Positions 26,981-35,892 of a DNA stretch of 64,000 nucleotides are shown here, piece by piece. Each line of letters starts with the position of its first letter. The first letter of the stretch is position 1. This DNA comes from Metabacillus dongyingensis (lineage in GTDB: Bacteria > Bacillota > Bacilli > Bacillales > Bacillaceae). The translations under genes were made by a program, and so were the position numbers. Below the pieces are notes generated by a model that had not been told where the DNA came from, did no database searches, and was given only the letters and a program-made list of their open reading frames with translations. The stretch covers positions 4,989,953 through 5,053,952 of the forward strand of contig NZ_CP082944.1 in assembly GCF_019933155.2 (NCBI RefSeq), written 5' to 3'.

Positions 26981-28153
26981 ATGAACACACAACGCTGGAT
27001 GAGTATACAGTTTTTTAGTTTTTTTATGACATGGGGCATTTTTCTACCTTATTGGTCAGGGTGGATGATTTATACAAAAGGAATTACAGTCTCACAAGCT
27101 AGTTTGATAATGAGCTTTGGTTTAATTGCTAGAGGCATTTCTACATTATTTGCATTTCCTTATTTATCAGGGAGATTTAGCAGTAAAATACAATTAAATG
27201 TGGCGGGAATTGGCACACTGGCTGCCATTCTTTGTTATATTCCGGCAAGCTCCTTTGCTGGTTTACTAGTAGTAACGATCGTCTTACACCTATTTTACCC
27301 AACATTGATGCCTGCTTTAGATAGTGCTGCCAGTGTACTTGTGCAAAGTAAACAATTAAGACATTACGGAAGAAGTCGTCAGTGGGGATCGATTGGGTTT
27401 GTCTCGGTCGGCATGATTTTAACCATTTTTACAGGAATGTTTGGAGATAAAGTGATTTTTTGGACGCTGTTACTTGGCACATTGGTATTTGTGTGTCTTG
27501 GTTTTATGCGTGCACCTGATATTTTATCTAAAAAGCCGCAAGTCGACAAAACACAGAAAGTGGGCATGTTACATTTATTCCGTATCAAACACTTTGGTTT
27601 GATACTTATTATTGTCATTTTACTGCAAGCGGCACATGCTACTTATTACAATTATGGCTATATTTTTCTACAAGAAATCCATGCACCAATATACCTAATT
27701 GGTCTCATTATTAACATTGCCGTGATTGCAGAAATCATATTCTTCTCAATTGCAGATAAAAGCTTTAATAAATTTTCAGTAGGCTCCTTACTGACATTAG
27801 CAGCAATTGGTTCTTCCGTACGTTGGATACTAGTGTTCGCCTTTCCAAATGTAATTGTTTTTTGTATCGCGCAAACTTTACATGCATTCTCGTTTGCTAT
27901 GGGGCATTATGCCTTTATGAAATACTTAATCAAAAACATTCCACACGCGCAGATTGCGAAAGCACAAGGCATGTATTCAGCGCTTGCACTTAGCTGGAGC
28001 ACTGCAGTGTTTACAATTTTCGGGGGCTATTTATACGAAATTGAGCCAAGATATGCCTTTATCGGAATGATTGTTTGTACCCTGCCAGCAATGCTGTTTG
28101 CCCTTGTATATCAAAAACTAGAACTTAGAAAGGAAGTTTTATATTCTATTTAA
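26981..28153 (+). CDS. MFS transporter, HcaT/NupG-like (MFS_1_like)
   Basis: The 390-aa product has about 12 hydrophobic segments, begins MNTQRWMSIQFFSFFMTWGIFLPYWSGWMIYTKGI and includes RHYGRSRQWGSIGFV, a motif of the MFS_1_like family that holds 3-phenylpropionate and nucleoside proton symporters. The start at 26981 has a strong AGGAGG site. Divergent from a YeiL-like regulator, it is probably under its control. The substrate is unknown: export or uptake of a small aromatic or nucleoside-like compound is equally possible. Confidence 0.8.
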   Translation: MNTQRWMSIQFFSFFMTWGIFLPYWSGWMIYTKGITVSQASLIMSFGLIARGISTLFAFPYLSGRFSSKIQLNVAGIGTLAAILCYIPASSFAGLLVVTIVLHLFYPTLMPALDSAASVLVQSKQLRHYGRSRQWGSIGFVSVGMILTIFTGMFGDKVIFWTLLLGTLVFVCLGFMRAPDILSKKPQVDKTQKVGMLHLFRIKHFGLILIIVILLQAAHATYYNYGYIFLQEIHAPIYLIGLIINIAVIAEIIFFSIADKSFNKFSVGSLLTLAAIGSSVRWILVFAFPNVIVFCIAQTLHAFSFAMGHYAFMKYLIKNIPHAQIAKAQGMYSALALSWSTAVFTIFGGYLYEIEPRYAFIGMIVCTLPAMLFALVYQKLELRKEVLYSI

Positions 28154-28242
28154 ATCTCTTGTCTAGTTCTTACAAAGTTGATTCAATTTTTTCAACTTCA
28201 CAAACCTTCGTTTTTCTAACGTTCAAATAGATAGACATAAAA

Positions 28243-28286
28243 AAAGATGAGATTTATCTGATTTAGAAAAGGCTCATCTTTTTTCT
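28243..28286 (+). terminator. Terminator after the MFS gene
   Basis: AAAAGATGAG and CTCATCTTTT form the stem with a loop of about 20 bases and a T run at its end, 90 bases after the stop codon. Confidence 0.6.
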
Positions 28287-28312
28287 GCAACTATACACAA
28301 CATATAAGGAAA

Positions 28313-28341
28313 GACCTCATTTACTTATGGTACGGTTCCCC
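28313..28341 (-). repeat. att-like site F
   Basis: Read on -, GGGGAACCGTACCATAAGTA then AATGAGGTC. It differs from the true rlmH end (site G) by one base in the core and shares the AAATGAGGT flank, unlike sites B-E. It also translates as GEPYHK-stop. Confidence 0.75.
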
Positions 28342-28470
28342 GTGACACATCTAAATGAGGTTCTTCAATTTATATTTGGCTCATTTGCGGCTCACTTTTT
28401 TTATACACAAAGTTAGCTTTTTTTAGTATTAACAGTAATTCAATTGAGGCTCATGAGATACACCCTATAG

Positions 28471-28503
28471 AGCATTTCTTTGTAAAGAGGAATGCTTTTT
28501 ATT
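28471..28503. terminator. Hairpin terminator left of the DUF2975 pseudogene
   Basis: AGCATTTCTTT and AAAGAGGAATGCT pair with one bulge and are followed by TTTTTA. Between it and site F nothing else is seen. Confidence 0.6.
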
Positions 28504-28603
28504 TTCGCCTTAATAACTTATTAACAACAAAAATATTATATAAATGAATAATAATTTATTGTTTATCAATAAATAACATGTTAATATCTAATAAACAATC
28601 CTT

Positions 28604-29087
28604 ATGAGAGGTGCTTTTCATCACTATTTTTAAAGTTAGCAGTTGTTCTTATGGGCTTTCCAGTTCTTGCTTTATGCATCTTTTTGGTACCTGAGTTAGG
28701 TAATATTGCAGCAAATTGCTTCCAGAGTTTGATTTGATCAAATACCTCGTTACTATCGTTTTTGATGCATCGGCGATTCCCTTTTACTTTGCTTTGTATC
28801 AGGCTTTTAAACTTTTACGCTATATTGACAAAAATAAAGCTTTCTCGCAACTATCTGTATATTCTTTGAGGAATATCAAATTCTGTGCCATCACAATCAG
28901 TACCTTGCATGTGCTAGTCTTGCCACGCTTCTATCTCTTTGCGGAGAAAGACGACGCCCCAGGTGTCATCTTTGTCGGATTGGTTGTTCCTTTTGCTTCA
29001 ATGATGATTGCAGTCTTTGCTGCTGTTCTTCAAAAGCTATTAAAAAATGCCATCGATATAAAATCAGAAAATGATTTAACGATATGA
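28604..29087 (+). pseudogene. DUF2975 membrane protein gene, broken by two frameshifts
   Basis: Residues LPEFDLIKYLVTIVFDASAIPFYFALYQAFKLLRYIDKNKAFS...AITISTLHVLVLPRFYLFAEKDDAPG...SENDLTI belong to the DUF2975 family of four-helix membrane proteins. The expected N-terminus is present but split: MRG in one frame at 28604, SLFLKLAVVLMGFPVLALCIFLVPELGNIAA in a second from 28621, and the rest in a third from about 28716. Single-base losses near 28618 and 28714 explain this. DUF2975 genes are usually followed by a small YozG-like HTH regulator, as here. Either the gene is dead or the assembly has indel errors. Confidence 0.75.
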
Positions 29088-29097
29088 GGTGAAACCA

Positions 29098-29317
29098 ATG
29101 GCAATTATAATCAATATTGATGTGATGTTGGCTAAAAGGAAAATGAGCGTAACGGTACTTTCGGAGGGTTGGCATCACGATGGCGAATCTTTCTATATTG
29201 AAAAATGGAAAGGCAAAAGCGATTCGATTATCAACTCTAGAGGCGATTTGTAAATCATTAGAATGTCAGCCTGGAGATATTTTAGAATACAAAAGTGACG
29301 AAGACAGTCAAAGGTAA
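29098..29317 (+). pseudogene. YozG-like XRE/HTH regulator, frameshifted
   Basis: The first frame starts MAIIINIDVMLAKRKMSVTVLSE; the continuation VGITMANLSILKNGKAKAIRLSTLEAICKSLECQPGDILEYKSDEDSQR, which is the classic YozG HTH, is in another frame. A loss of two bases (or gain of one) near 29163 breaks it. With the frame restored the protein would be about 73 aa. It starts 10 bases after the DUF2975 stop and forms the usual DUF2975-HTH pair. Its break alongside the DUF2975 breaks suggests loss of the whole unit. Confidence 0.7.
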
Positions 29318-29388
29318 GAGAGTTTGATTAATAAACATTGTTGAGGAAAGTAGGACTTAATATGACAATTATTAAGGGAGGTATAATC

Positions 29389-30633
29389 ATGGACAGTAAC
29401 AATTTAATTATTGAAAATATTGCTAATCCCCATGAGCTGGAGAGAATGTTTAGAAATGACCCCAAAGCCTTTAAAAAGTCATTCTCAGACGCATGGGAAC
29501 AAAACCCTGATTCTCAGGTTCTTGGCATTTGGTATGAAAGATTGCATTTCAAGGAGACGGCACATTCAGAAAAATCTTCCTTGCTTCAAAAAGGTTTCTT
29601 ATTCATGGGCATTTTAGCCATTCTGGCTGGGATAAGCACCAGAATCATTTTCCATTATGTCGAACAGGAAGCAATTGCTCCAATTAACCTGGCTTTTGGT
29701 ATAATTCCCTTTATTGCTGCCTATTTTGTTTACAATAATACTCCGAAAAAAAGTGTTATTTATTCCCTTGCAGCGTTGTTCCTAATTTCCGGGTTTTATC
29801 TTAATATGCTACCATTAAATTATAAAGACAGTATTATCCTTGCTTATTTACACCTTCCCATATTCTTATGGGTATTGGTAGGGCTTGCATTTACAGGAAA
29901 TGAATATTCAAAAGGCAGTACAAGATTAGCCTATATTAAATTTAATTTGGAATATTGTATTCTCTACGCCAGCATGGCAGTTAGCGGAATGGTGCTAGCG
30001 GCATTAACCATGCAGTTATTTAGCTTTGTTGGCTTGGATATAGAAGAATTCTATTTTAGTAATATCGTTTTATTTGGTGCTGCCGCTCTCGCTATTGTGG
30101 CTGCATACCTGGTATCAATGAATCTTAAACTTGCTAAGAATATTACACCATATATAGCTAAAATTTTTAGTCCTCTTGTCCTGGCCACATTGTTGGTCTA
30201 TCTTTTAACGGTTATATGGGTCGGAAAAAATCCATTCTTGGACCGCAATTTCCTGATAGCCTTCAACGGAATACTCCTTGGTGTATTGGCCGTTACCATA
30301 TTTTCTATTACCGAAAGCGACTCAGACGAGAAAAAGAACATTTCAGATTATATAAATTTTTCCTTAATTGTTCTTGCGCTTATCATTGACAGTGTGGCTT
30401 TGTCAGCCATCGTGTTCAGACTTTCTTCTTATGGGCTTACACCAAACAGACTTGCTGTTTTAGGTGTAAACATACTTATCTGGGGAAATCTTATTTGGAT
30501 TATGGTCTCATATATGCGTTTTCTACAAAACAAGACCGGACCTTCACCCATCCAAGATGCGGTCACTAAGTATTTGCCAGTTTACGGACTTTGGGCGGCT
30601 TTCGTTACATTTACTTTTCCTTTGCTTTTTTAA
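29389..30633 (+). CDS. Multi-pass membrane protein, possibly DUF4153-like
   Basis: The 414-aa product begins MDSNNLIIENIANPHELERMFRNDPKAFKKSFSDAWEQNPDSQVLGIWYERL, a soluble N-terminal stretch, then about 11 hydrophobic segments in pairs to the C-terminus. The plan resembles DUF4153-type proteins, but no diagnostic motif is certain. The ATG at 29389 follows AAGGGAGG and is much better than the TTG at 29338. It follows the DUF2975/HTH remnant on the same strand by 70 bases, so it may once have been one unit under the HTH regulator. Function unknown. Confidence 0.6.
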   Translation: MDSNNLIIENIANPHELERMFRNDPKAFKKSFSDAWEQNPDSQVLGIWYERLHFKETAHSEKSSLLQKGFLFMGILAILAGISTRIIFHYVEQEAIAPINLAFGIIPFIAAYFVYNNTPKKSVIYSLAALFLISGFYLNMLPLNYKDSIILAYLHLPIFLWVLVGLAFTGNEYSKGSTRLAYIKFNLEYCILYASMAVSGMVLAALTMQLFSFVGLDIEEFYFSNIVLFGAAALAIVAAYLVSMNLKLAKNITPYIAKIFSPLVLATLLVYLLTVIWVGKNPFLDRNFLIAFNGILLGVLAVTIFSITESDSDEKKNISDYINFSLIVLALIIDSVALSAIVFRLSSYGLTPNRLAVLGVNILIWGNLIWIMVSYMRFLQNKTGPSPIQDAVTKYLPVYGLWAAFVTFTFPLLF

Positions 30634-30683
30634 TTAGAAAGGCTATATTAATGTAACGGATGTTGATCTTCCTTATAAACACC

Positions 30684-30726
30684 AAAAATGAAAAAGTTAT
30701 ACTCATAACTTTTTCATTTTTGACTT
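30684..30726. terminator. Terminator between the membrane protein gene and rlmH
   Basis: AAAAATGAAAAAGTTAT and ATAACTTTTTCATTTTT form a perfect 17-pair stem with a 4-base loop. It can end transcripts from both sides. Confidence 0.85.
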
Positions 30727-30742
30727 TTTATTTTTCTAAAAA

Positions 30743-30771
30743 AACCTCATTTACTTATGATACGGTTCCCC
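30743..30771 (-). repeat. att-like site G: native 3' end of rlmH
   Basis: Read on -, GGGGAACCGTATCATAAGTA then AATGAGGTTTTTT. It contains the last six codons and stop of rlmH, and is the reference copy for the other six sites. Confidence 0.8.
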
Positions 30772-31230
30772 TCGATTAATCCGAAAAGCCCGATAAACCT
30801 GCTCCACCAAAATCAATCGCATTAATTGATGAGGAAACGTCATTTTTGAAAAAGAAAGCGTATCATTCGCCCGCTTCATGACCTCGCTGCTCAATCCCAG
30901 CGATCCCCCAATAACAAATGCAACTTTGCTTTTACCATATGTAGCAAGGCGATCCAAGTCAGATGCAAGCTGCTCAGACGATTTCATTTTCCCTTCTATC
31001 GCCAACGCAATGACATGAGAGTCATCCGAAATCTTCGAAAGAATGCGTTCGCCTTCTTTTTGCTTTACCATTTCCATTTCAGACTCACTGAGGTTTTCAG
31101 GCGCTTTTTCGTCAGGCAGTTCGATGATTTCGACTTTTGCATATGGTGTTAATCGCTTTAAAAATTCATCAATTCCTTGTTTTAGATATTTCTCTTTTAA
31201 CTTTCCGATTGTACAAATTGTTATATTCAC
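30751..31230 (-). CDS. rlmH: 23S rRNA (pseudouridine1915-N3)-methyltransferase RlmH
   Basis: The 159-aa product matches RlmH (YydA/OrfX) in length and sequence: [74 protein letters not shown] and the C-terminal RGEPYHK. It methylates pseudouridine 1915 in helix 69 of 23S rRNA and has the SPOUT knot with the VIGGSLG loop. The gene is intact, so insertion of the element on its 3' side has preserved the C-terminus, as SCC elements do at orfX. It lies downstream of the CxxH/CxxC small gene. Confidence 0.95.
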   Translation of the reverse strand: MNITICTIGKLKEKYLKQGIDEFLKRLTPYAKVEIIELPDEKAPENLSESEMEMVKQKEGERILSKISDDSHVIALAIEGKMKSSEQLASDLDRLATYGKSKVAFVIGGSLGLSSEVMKRANDTLSFSKMTFPHQLMRLILVEQVYRAFRINRGEPYHK

Positions 31231-31267
31231 AGACTATCCCCACTTAAGAACAGATTACCAACAGATG

Positions 31268-31490
31268 TTATCCACATTTGTGCACAACTTATCCACATTT
31301 AGTGTGCGAATATTAGTTCCCCACTATATATACAGCAGGGTTTGTGCACAATTCACAGGTTGTGGATAACTTGTTGATTTCTCTGATTTTTTCGATTTCT
31401 GGCGCAATTTCATGCTCATCTACATACATATCAATGGCTAATTCGATGTGTTCTTCACAGCATTTCATTTGTTTTCTCCTTTTATCCACA
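31268..31490. promoter_or_regulatory. DnaA-box cluster upstream of rlmH
   Basis: Four exact TTATCCACA/TGTGGATAA boxes lie at 31268-31276, 31289-31297, 31371-31379 (inside the small CxxH gene) and 31482-31490. Four perfect copies in 223 bases is far above chance. Bacillus subtilis is known to have DnaA-box clusters outside oriC, and I recall one near this gene (yydA). Confidence 0.65.
31313..31468 (-). CDS. CxxH/CxxC small protein
   Basis: The 51-aa product MKCCEEHIELAIDMYVDEHEIAPEIEKIREINK...CELCTNPAVYIVGN has CCEEH (CxxH) and CELC (CxxC) motifs, fitting the conserved small CxxH/CxxC family found beside rlmH in Bacillus. Zinc binding by the two motifs is likely; the role is unknown. A good GGAG site lies upstream of the ATG. 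A perfect DnaA box is embedded in its coding sequence at the codons for KLSTT. Confidence 0.85.
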   Translation of the reverse strand: MKCCEEHIELAIDMYVDEHEIAPEIEKIREINKLSTTCELCTNPAVYIVGN

Positions 31491-31496
31491 TGTGAT

Positions 31497-31583
31497 CAAG
31501 AAAAGCGTAAGCGCCCGTTTAGCTCAGGCATGAAAGATTTGCTCTGGCCGAGAAGTTGGGCGATAGAGCTAGACACCAATGCG
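31497..31583. repeat. Interspersed GCGYAAGCGCC-type repeat, copy 1
   Basis: AAAAGCGTAAGCGCC ... TTAGCTCAGGCA ... CTGGCCGAGAAGTTGGGCGA ... AGCTAGACAC. It shares the start, the middle and the end with copy 2 at 44785 and lies between genes. Confidence 0.65.
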
Positions 31584-31611
31584 GAAATTTATATACGTTT
31601 TTTCTTACAAT

Positions 31612-31640
31612 GAAAAAACAGGAGAAATTAACCCTCCTGT
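31612..31640 (-). terminator. Terminator of the walR-htrC operon
   Basis: ACAGGAG and CTCCTGT pair around the htrC stop codon, followed on - by TTTTTTC. The stem includes the last codons of htrC. Confidence 0.75.
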
Positions 31641-32845
31641 TCTTCTCCCAGCTTAAGCTTAACCGATTGTTCTTTTCCTGCCCGGTAAAAAATAAGTTCT
31701 ATACTTTCTCCAACAGCTTTTTTATATAACTGTTTTCTAAGGTCGATAATGTCTTTTACTTCTTGGCCATCGAATTCCGTAATAACATCAAGCTCTTTCA
31801 GTCCAGCCTGGCCTGCCGGTGAGACCGGATTTACGCTCATGACCACTACACCTGACCGTACTTTATCCGGAAGCTTCAGTGTTTGTTCCCAATGATAGCT
31901 TGATACTTCATTTAAAGAACGCATGCCAATGCCAAGGAACGGGCGTCTGACTTCTCCGTACTTTTCTAAGTCATCAATGATTGGAGCAGCAAGATTGATC
32001 GGAATAGCAAGCCCGATGCCTTCTACTGCTGATTGGGCAATCTTCATTGAGTTAATGCCAATTAATTGTCCGTCGATATTTACGAGCGCTCCGCCGCTGT
32101 TTCCAGGGTTGATGGCTGCATCAGTCTGAAGAACTTCTGCATTCCAGTCAACCTCGCCATCGTTATTGGAATCAACCGGAATCGCTCTTTCTGTACCAGA
32201 AATGATACCCTGTGTGACAGATCCTGAAAATTGAAGGCCTAACGGATTACCAATGGCAATGACAGGTTCTCCAGGCTTCACATTGTCGGAATTAGCGAAT
32301 TCCGCGACTTGCTCCACTTGTTTGCTTTCTGTTCGGAGAACGGCCAAATCCATCAGCTCATCGCTTCCTAAAACTTCAGCAGGTACACGGGTTCCATCAC
32401 TTAAGCTAAGTTCGATCTGGGCAGCTCCGGCGATTACATGATAATTGGTGACAACAAAAGCATTGCCGCCTTCTTTTTTGTAAATAACACCTGATCCTGT
32501 TCCCGCTTCGCCTTTTTCATTCCAGAAACCTGCTTCCTGAATATTAACCACGCCAACGACAGCTTTTGAGACTTTGTCGACAGCTTGGGTAACAGCCGTG
32601 CTTACATCGACTGAAATGTTTTTGGAAGGTTCGGTTGCGTTTGGAGTCTGATCCTCACCGTTTTCTTCGTCATCTCCTAAAGCAAGATCATATGGAAGGA
32701 TGTCCATATTTGCAAGCACCGGAATGGAAAAAATGACAAGAAGACCTCCCAAAATAGCGCCAAGCAGGCCTGGCAGAAACTTCCCGCCCCGGTTTCCCTT
32801 TTGTCTTCGATTATACTGTTCATAGTCCTGATCGTAATACCCCAT
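31628..32845 (-). CDS. htrC: HtrA-family membrane serine protease (HtrC/YyxA)
   Basis: The roughly 405-aa product has a short cytoplasmic N-terminus ([21 protein letters not shown]), one membrane segment ([19 protein letters not shown]), a trypsin-like domain with [11 protein letters not shown] (His), DLAVLRTE (Asp) and [11 protein letters not shown] (Ser), and one PDZ domain ([29 protein letters not shown]). It degrades or refolds damaged proteins on the outer face of the membrane. Its place after walJ is that of htrC (yyxA) in B. subtilis. The ATG at 32845 with GGTGAG is preferred over one at 32869. Confidence 0.92.
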   Translation of the reverse strand: MGYYDQDYEQYNRRQKGNRGGKFLPGLLGAILGGLLVIFSIPVLANMDILPYDLALGDDEENGEDQTPNATEPSKNISVDVSTAVTQAVDKVSKAVVGVVNIQEAGFWNEKGEAGTGSGVIYKKEGGNAFVVTNYHVIAGAAQIELSLSDGTRVPAEVLGSDELMDLAVLRTESKQVEQVAEFANSDNVKPGEPVIAIGNPLGLQFSGSVTQGIISGTERAIPVDSNNDGEVDWNAEVLQTDAAINPGNSGGALVNIDGQLIGINSMKIAQSAVEGIGLAIPINLAAPIIDDLEKYGEVRRPFLGIGMRSLNEVSSYHWEQTLKLPDKVRSGVVVMSVNPVSPAGQAGLKELDVITEFDGQEVKDIIDLRKQLYKKAVGESIELIFYRAGKEQSVKLKLGEEQEG

Positions 32846-32951
32846 CGATTTTCTCACCCATCCTTTCACACAGACAAACCATGTATGAATAGTGTGTATT
32901 TCTTAGCAATATTATACTCAAAGGATATCCAAAAAAATCTATTTTTATATC

Positions 32952-33746
32952 TTAAACAGTAACGAGAGGCGTTGGGTTTTTAGGATCTGTATCGTACAAT
33001 TCAAACTGTTCGCCGGACATGAATCCTTTACTCGCAAGAGTCTGCTCCACAGACATCCTTGCGAGCTCTTTCATATTGTTGTCTTTGCTTAAATGCGCAA
33101 GGTAAATTCTTTTTGTTTTATCTCCGATTACATCGGTCATTGCAAGCGCAGCATCTTCATTTGATACATGGCCGACATCGCTTAATATCCTGCGTTTGAC
33201 ACTCCACGGATAGTGACCCATTCTGAGCATGTCCACATCATGGTTGCTTTCAAAAACAAAGGCATCCGCATTATCAATGATCCCTTTCATTCTGTCACTC
33301 ACATACCCTGTATCCGTAATTAGTGCCAGCTTCTTGCCCTCATGGTGAAAGGCATAAAACATCGGCTCTGCTGCATCATGCGACACGCCGAATGATTCTA
33401 CATCAAGTCCTCCAAATGACTGAACGGTGCCCGTTTGGAAAATAAACTTTTGATCAGGATGAATGGCTCCAATCTGCCCCTCCATCGCATTCCACGTTTT
33501 CTCATTCGCATAAATCGGCAAATTGTATTTTCTTGCAAGAATCCCCAAACCTTTTATATGATCACTGTGCTCGTGGGTAACCAGAATACCGGATAACTGA
33601 TTGATTTTCTTTCCGATCATCTGAAACAGCACTTCCATTTGTTTTCCGCTGAATCCCGCATCAACGAGCAATGAATGCTGATCTGTTTCTATATAAGTGG
33701 CATTGCCCGTGCTTCCGCTTGCGAGAACACTGAATTGCAAGCTCAT
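32952..33746 (-). CDS. walJ: Metallo-beta-lactamase-fold hydrolase WalJ (YycJ)
   Basis: The 264-aa product begins [36 protein letters not shown] and has the metal motif [11 protein letters not shown] plus [13 protein letters not shown] and [11 protein letters not shown], as in WalJ/YycJ. It is a 5'-3' DNA exonuclease-type enzyme of the metallo-beta-lactamase fold linked to the WalRK system and to replication-cell wall coordination. It follows walI by 6 bases. Confidence 0.92.
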   Translation of the reverse strand: MSLQFSVLASGSTGNATYIETDQHSLLVDAGFSGKQMEVLFQMIGKKINQLSGILVTHEHSDHIKGLGILARKYNLPIYANEKTWNAMEGQIGAIHPDQKFIFQTGTVQSFGGLDVESFGVSHDAAEPMFYAFHHEGKKLALITDTGYVSDRMKGIIDNADAFVFESNHDVDMLRMGHYPWSVKRRILSDVGHVSNEDAALAMTDVIGDKTKRIYLAHLSKDNNMKELARMSVEQTLASKGFMSGEQFELYDTDPKNPTPLVTV

Positions 33747-33752
33747 CGTTTC

Positions 33753-34559
33753 TCACTCCAATTTTTCATTAGATCGGATCACTTGTCCTTCTAATGCATT
33801 AACATAATAATCTTCTTTATCATTTACAACGATATGCCACGTTGGCGCCAGAATCTGTTCTCCTGATAAAGGAAAAGGTGTATAGTAGCCAAATTGCACC
33901 TCTGTCACTTTGCTGTTTGGCTTTAAATCATTTTTGTTGTAGAGAGCCTCCAGTGCCTTGAGGGCAGGGAGGGTGTCCTGTCTTTCTTCCAGGTCCTCAA
34001 TATTTTCAAGCATTGTCTGCTCATAGCTGACAATCTGATTCTTATCATTTAAATAGAGGGTCAGCATTCCGATGTTTTGATCAGTAGAAAGGTCCTGAAA
34101 GACCATTCTATCATTATATGTTTGAATATAGACAATCGTATTTTTGACTTTATCAGTCTTCCATAAGACATATTGATCTCCGTACAGAATGTTCTCGCGG
34201 ACTATCTGATTCAATTTGGTCTGAGTATTTGTCTCAGGCAGTCCAATCGGCTTTTCAAATTCTGCTTTTAATCCGGTGAAGTTATTTTCAACATTAAGAA
34301 TCTCCTGATTGGATAATGCCTTCAGTTCTTCCTCTGAGAAAACCTTGCTTTCAGCTGTGATGTAAGCCCCTTTTTCATTTCCTTTAGGAAGCTCGCCGTA
34401 GGTAATTCCCTCAGCTGCAAGCTGTTCTTCAATCGTAGCTTTTTGAATGACGTCATATCTGCTGTTTGTAATGATAATATTAAAATATTGTATCGCTAAA
34501 AATGTATTCAGAACCAGAAATGCCAGTATAAAAATGGATTTCGTCTTACTCCAATCCAT
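33753..34559 (-). CDS. walI: WalK regulator WalI (YycI)
   Basis: The product begins MDWSKTKSIFILAFLVLNTFLAIQYFN, a single membrane anchor, followed by an external YycI domain with repeated beta strands (for example YYTPFPLSGEQILAPTWHIVVNDKEDYYVNALEGQVI). In Bacillus, WalI acts with WalH to restrain the sensor kinase WalK from outside the membrane. The start at 34559 follows GGAGG by 8 bases and overlaps the end of walH by 14 bases. Confidence 0.92.
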   Translation of the reverse strand: MDWSKTKSIFILAFLVLNTFLAIQYFNIIITNSRYDVIQKATIEEQLAAEGITYGELPKGNEKGAYITAESKVFSEEELKALSNQEILNVENNFTGLKAEFEKPIGLPETNTQTKLNQIVRENILYGDQYVLWKTDKVKNTIVYIQTYNDRMVFQDLSTDQNIGMLTLYLNDKNQIVSYEQTMLENIEDLEERQDTLPALKALEALYNKNDLKPNSKVTEVQFGYYTPFPLSGEQILAPTWHIVVNDKEDYYVNALEGQVIRSNEKLE

Positions 34560-35892
34560 CAGTTTTACCTCCAAGCGTTTCATTTCCTGTTTGCAGTTTT
34601 ATAAATTGGCCGCTCACCGTTTCAGCGTACCAGTACGGCTTAAGTTCAACAATTCTCGGTTCTGCAGTTGCAGACATTTCATAAGCAGGAAATACCCGCT
34701 TCACATTTTCTTTTTCAATGGACTTTTTCTGCTCAAGCAGACTCAGGATTTCTGTGCTGTTTGGCATTTTCACTGCATTCCGAACAAATCCTGTATCCAA
34801 ACCGTATAGAGGGCGCAAATATGTCGCAATTTCGTTATTGCCCCAGCGCATGGAAATTTCAGTCGGTCCAAACGTATTGGTGTTATTTTCAAACACTGGA
34901 ATAAAGTCAACCATCAGACGAAATGAGACGAGCTGGCTGTCAGGATCCATGTTGTAAAACTGATACTCATCTGTCCAGCCGCCATGATCGTTTAAGAACT
35001 CAATGCTTTGTTTCATAGCTTTGCCCCGTTCAATAAACATGCTCGGATCAATGGTCGGATTGACAAACCTTAATCTCTCCTGGCTTGGATAAACGGTCAG
35101 TAAGCTTGTCCCGTCTGTATAGACGTTCTGAGTAGGCTTCATTTCTCTTCTTACATAGCTTGGATTCGTAAAGAGCGCCTGTTTGAAATCCTCACCGTTA
35201 ATGGATTCAATGATATACTTCCTCTGATCCAATTCAATTTTGCCCTCTGGAAGAAGCAAGTTCTTATCTTCTGGGAGATCTATTGAAACGTAAGGGTCCA
35301 GGTTTTCCTTTTTTTCAATGATGGATGCTATGAAGTTTTTTGCATTTTCGCTGCTGATCGATGCTTCATATACCAGTCTTTGCTCTACAGAAACGAAAAT
35401 GATTTTTTGCGGCTGATTTGCTTTTCCCTGCGGCAGAACAATCCGGTCAAAAGAAGAGTAGATTGTTTTTTGCGATTTATATTGAAGGATAGATTGAAAG
35501 ATTTCAAATGGAATTTTGTCACTGAAAATAAATTCTATTTTTTTCGTTTCACTTTTTCCATTCAGCCACTCATCAAGCTGATCAGAGGTATATCGGTTTG
35601 AGACATTTTTCACTTCACTGATATTCCAGTTTCTCAGCTGATTCCATAGGAAATCAATATGTTCAGCTTTAAACGTCCCATAATGCTCGGTATTTTGATG
35701 GACAAACATCTGATAGGGACGGATCACATTGGCCGGCTCTTTTTTCTCTTGGCTGATAGGTTCATTTTCTAAATACTGGCTGTTTTGTATAAAGTCATAG
35801 TTAGGCTTAAAGGTCCACAGATTATACGTAAAAAACACACTGGAGCAGACCAGGAGCACTAATATAACTGTTTTTACTTGTTCACGATTCAT
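34546..35892 (-). CDS. walH: WalK regulator WalH (YycH)
   Basis: From MNREQVKTVILVLLVCSSVFFTYNLWTFKPNYD the product has one membrane helix and a large external domain (about 448 aa in total), as in YycH. With WalI it inhibits WalK. The ATG at 35892 follows AGAGG with nine-base spacing and overlaps the end of walK by 11 bases; the upstream 35991 start would place it far inside walK and is not supported. Confidence 0.92.
   Translation of the reverse strand: MNREQVKTVILVLLVCSSVFFTYNLWTFKPNYDFIQNSQYLENEPISQEKKEPANVIRPYQMFVHQNTEHYGTFKAEHIDFLWNQLRNWNISEVKNVSNRYTSDQLDEWLNGKSETKKIEFIFSDKIPFEIFQSILQYKSQKTIYSSFDRIVLPQGKANQPQKIIFVSVEQRLVYEASISSENAKNFIASIIEKKENLDPYVSIDLPEDKNLLLPEGKIELDQRKYIIESINGEDFKQALFTNPSYVRREMKPTQNVYTDGTSLLTVYPSQERLRFVNPTIDPSMFIERGKAMKQSIEFLNDHGGWTDEYQFYNMDPDSQLVSFRLMVDFIPVFENNTNTFGPTEISMRWGNNEIATYLRPLYGLDTGFVRNAVKMPNSTEILSLLEQKKSIEKENVKRVFPAYEMSATAEPRIVELKPYWYAETVSGQFIKLQTGNETLGGKTDGLE

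Larger units (their letters stand above)
4148..30771. mobile_element. Composite SCC-like element inserted at the 3' end of rlmH
   Basis: The element lies between an rlmH-end-like core at 4148-4169 and the true 3' end of rlmH at 30743-30771, with five more copies of the core between. The cores share GAACCGTATCAYAA read on the - strand, and five of the seven would translate as GEPYHK or a one-residue variant before a stop, which is the RlmH C-terminus. Two serine recombinases lie in the leftmost segment. The backbone on the right is conserved Bacillus gene order, while the left neighbour is a polysaccharide-degradation block. Site choice, serine recombinases and a tandem modular layout are the hallmarks of SCC elements in staphylococci. 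Whether these recombinases belong to the Ccr families cannot be settled by reading alone. Confidence 0.8.
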
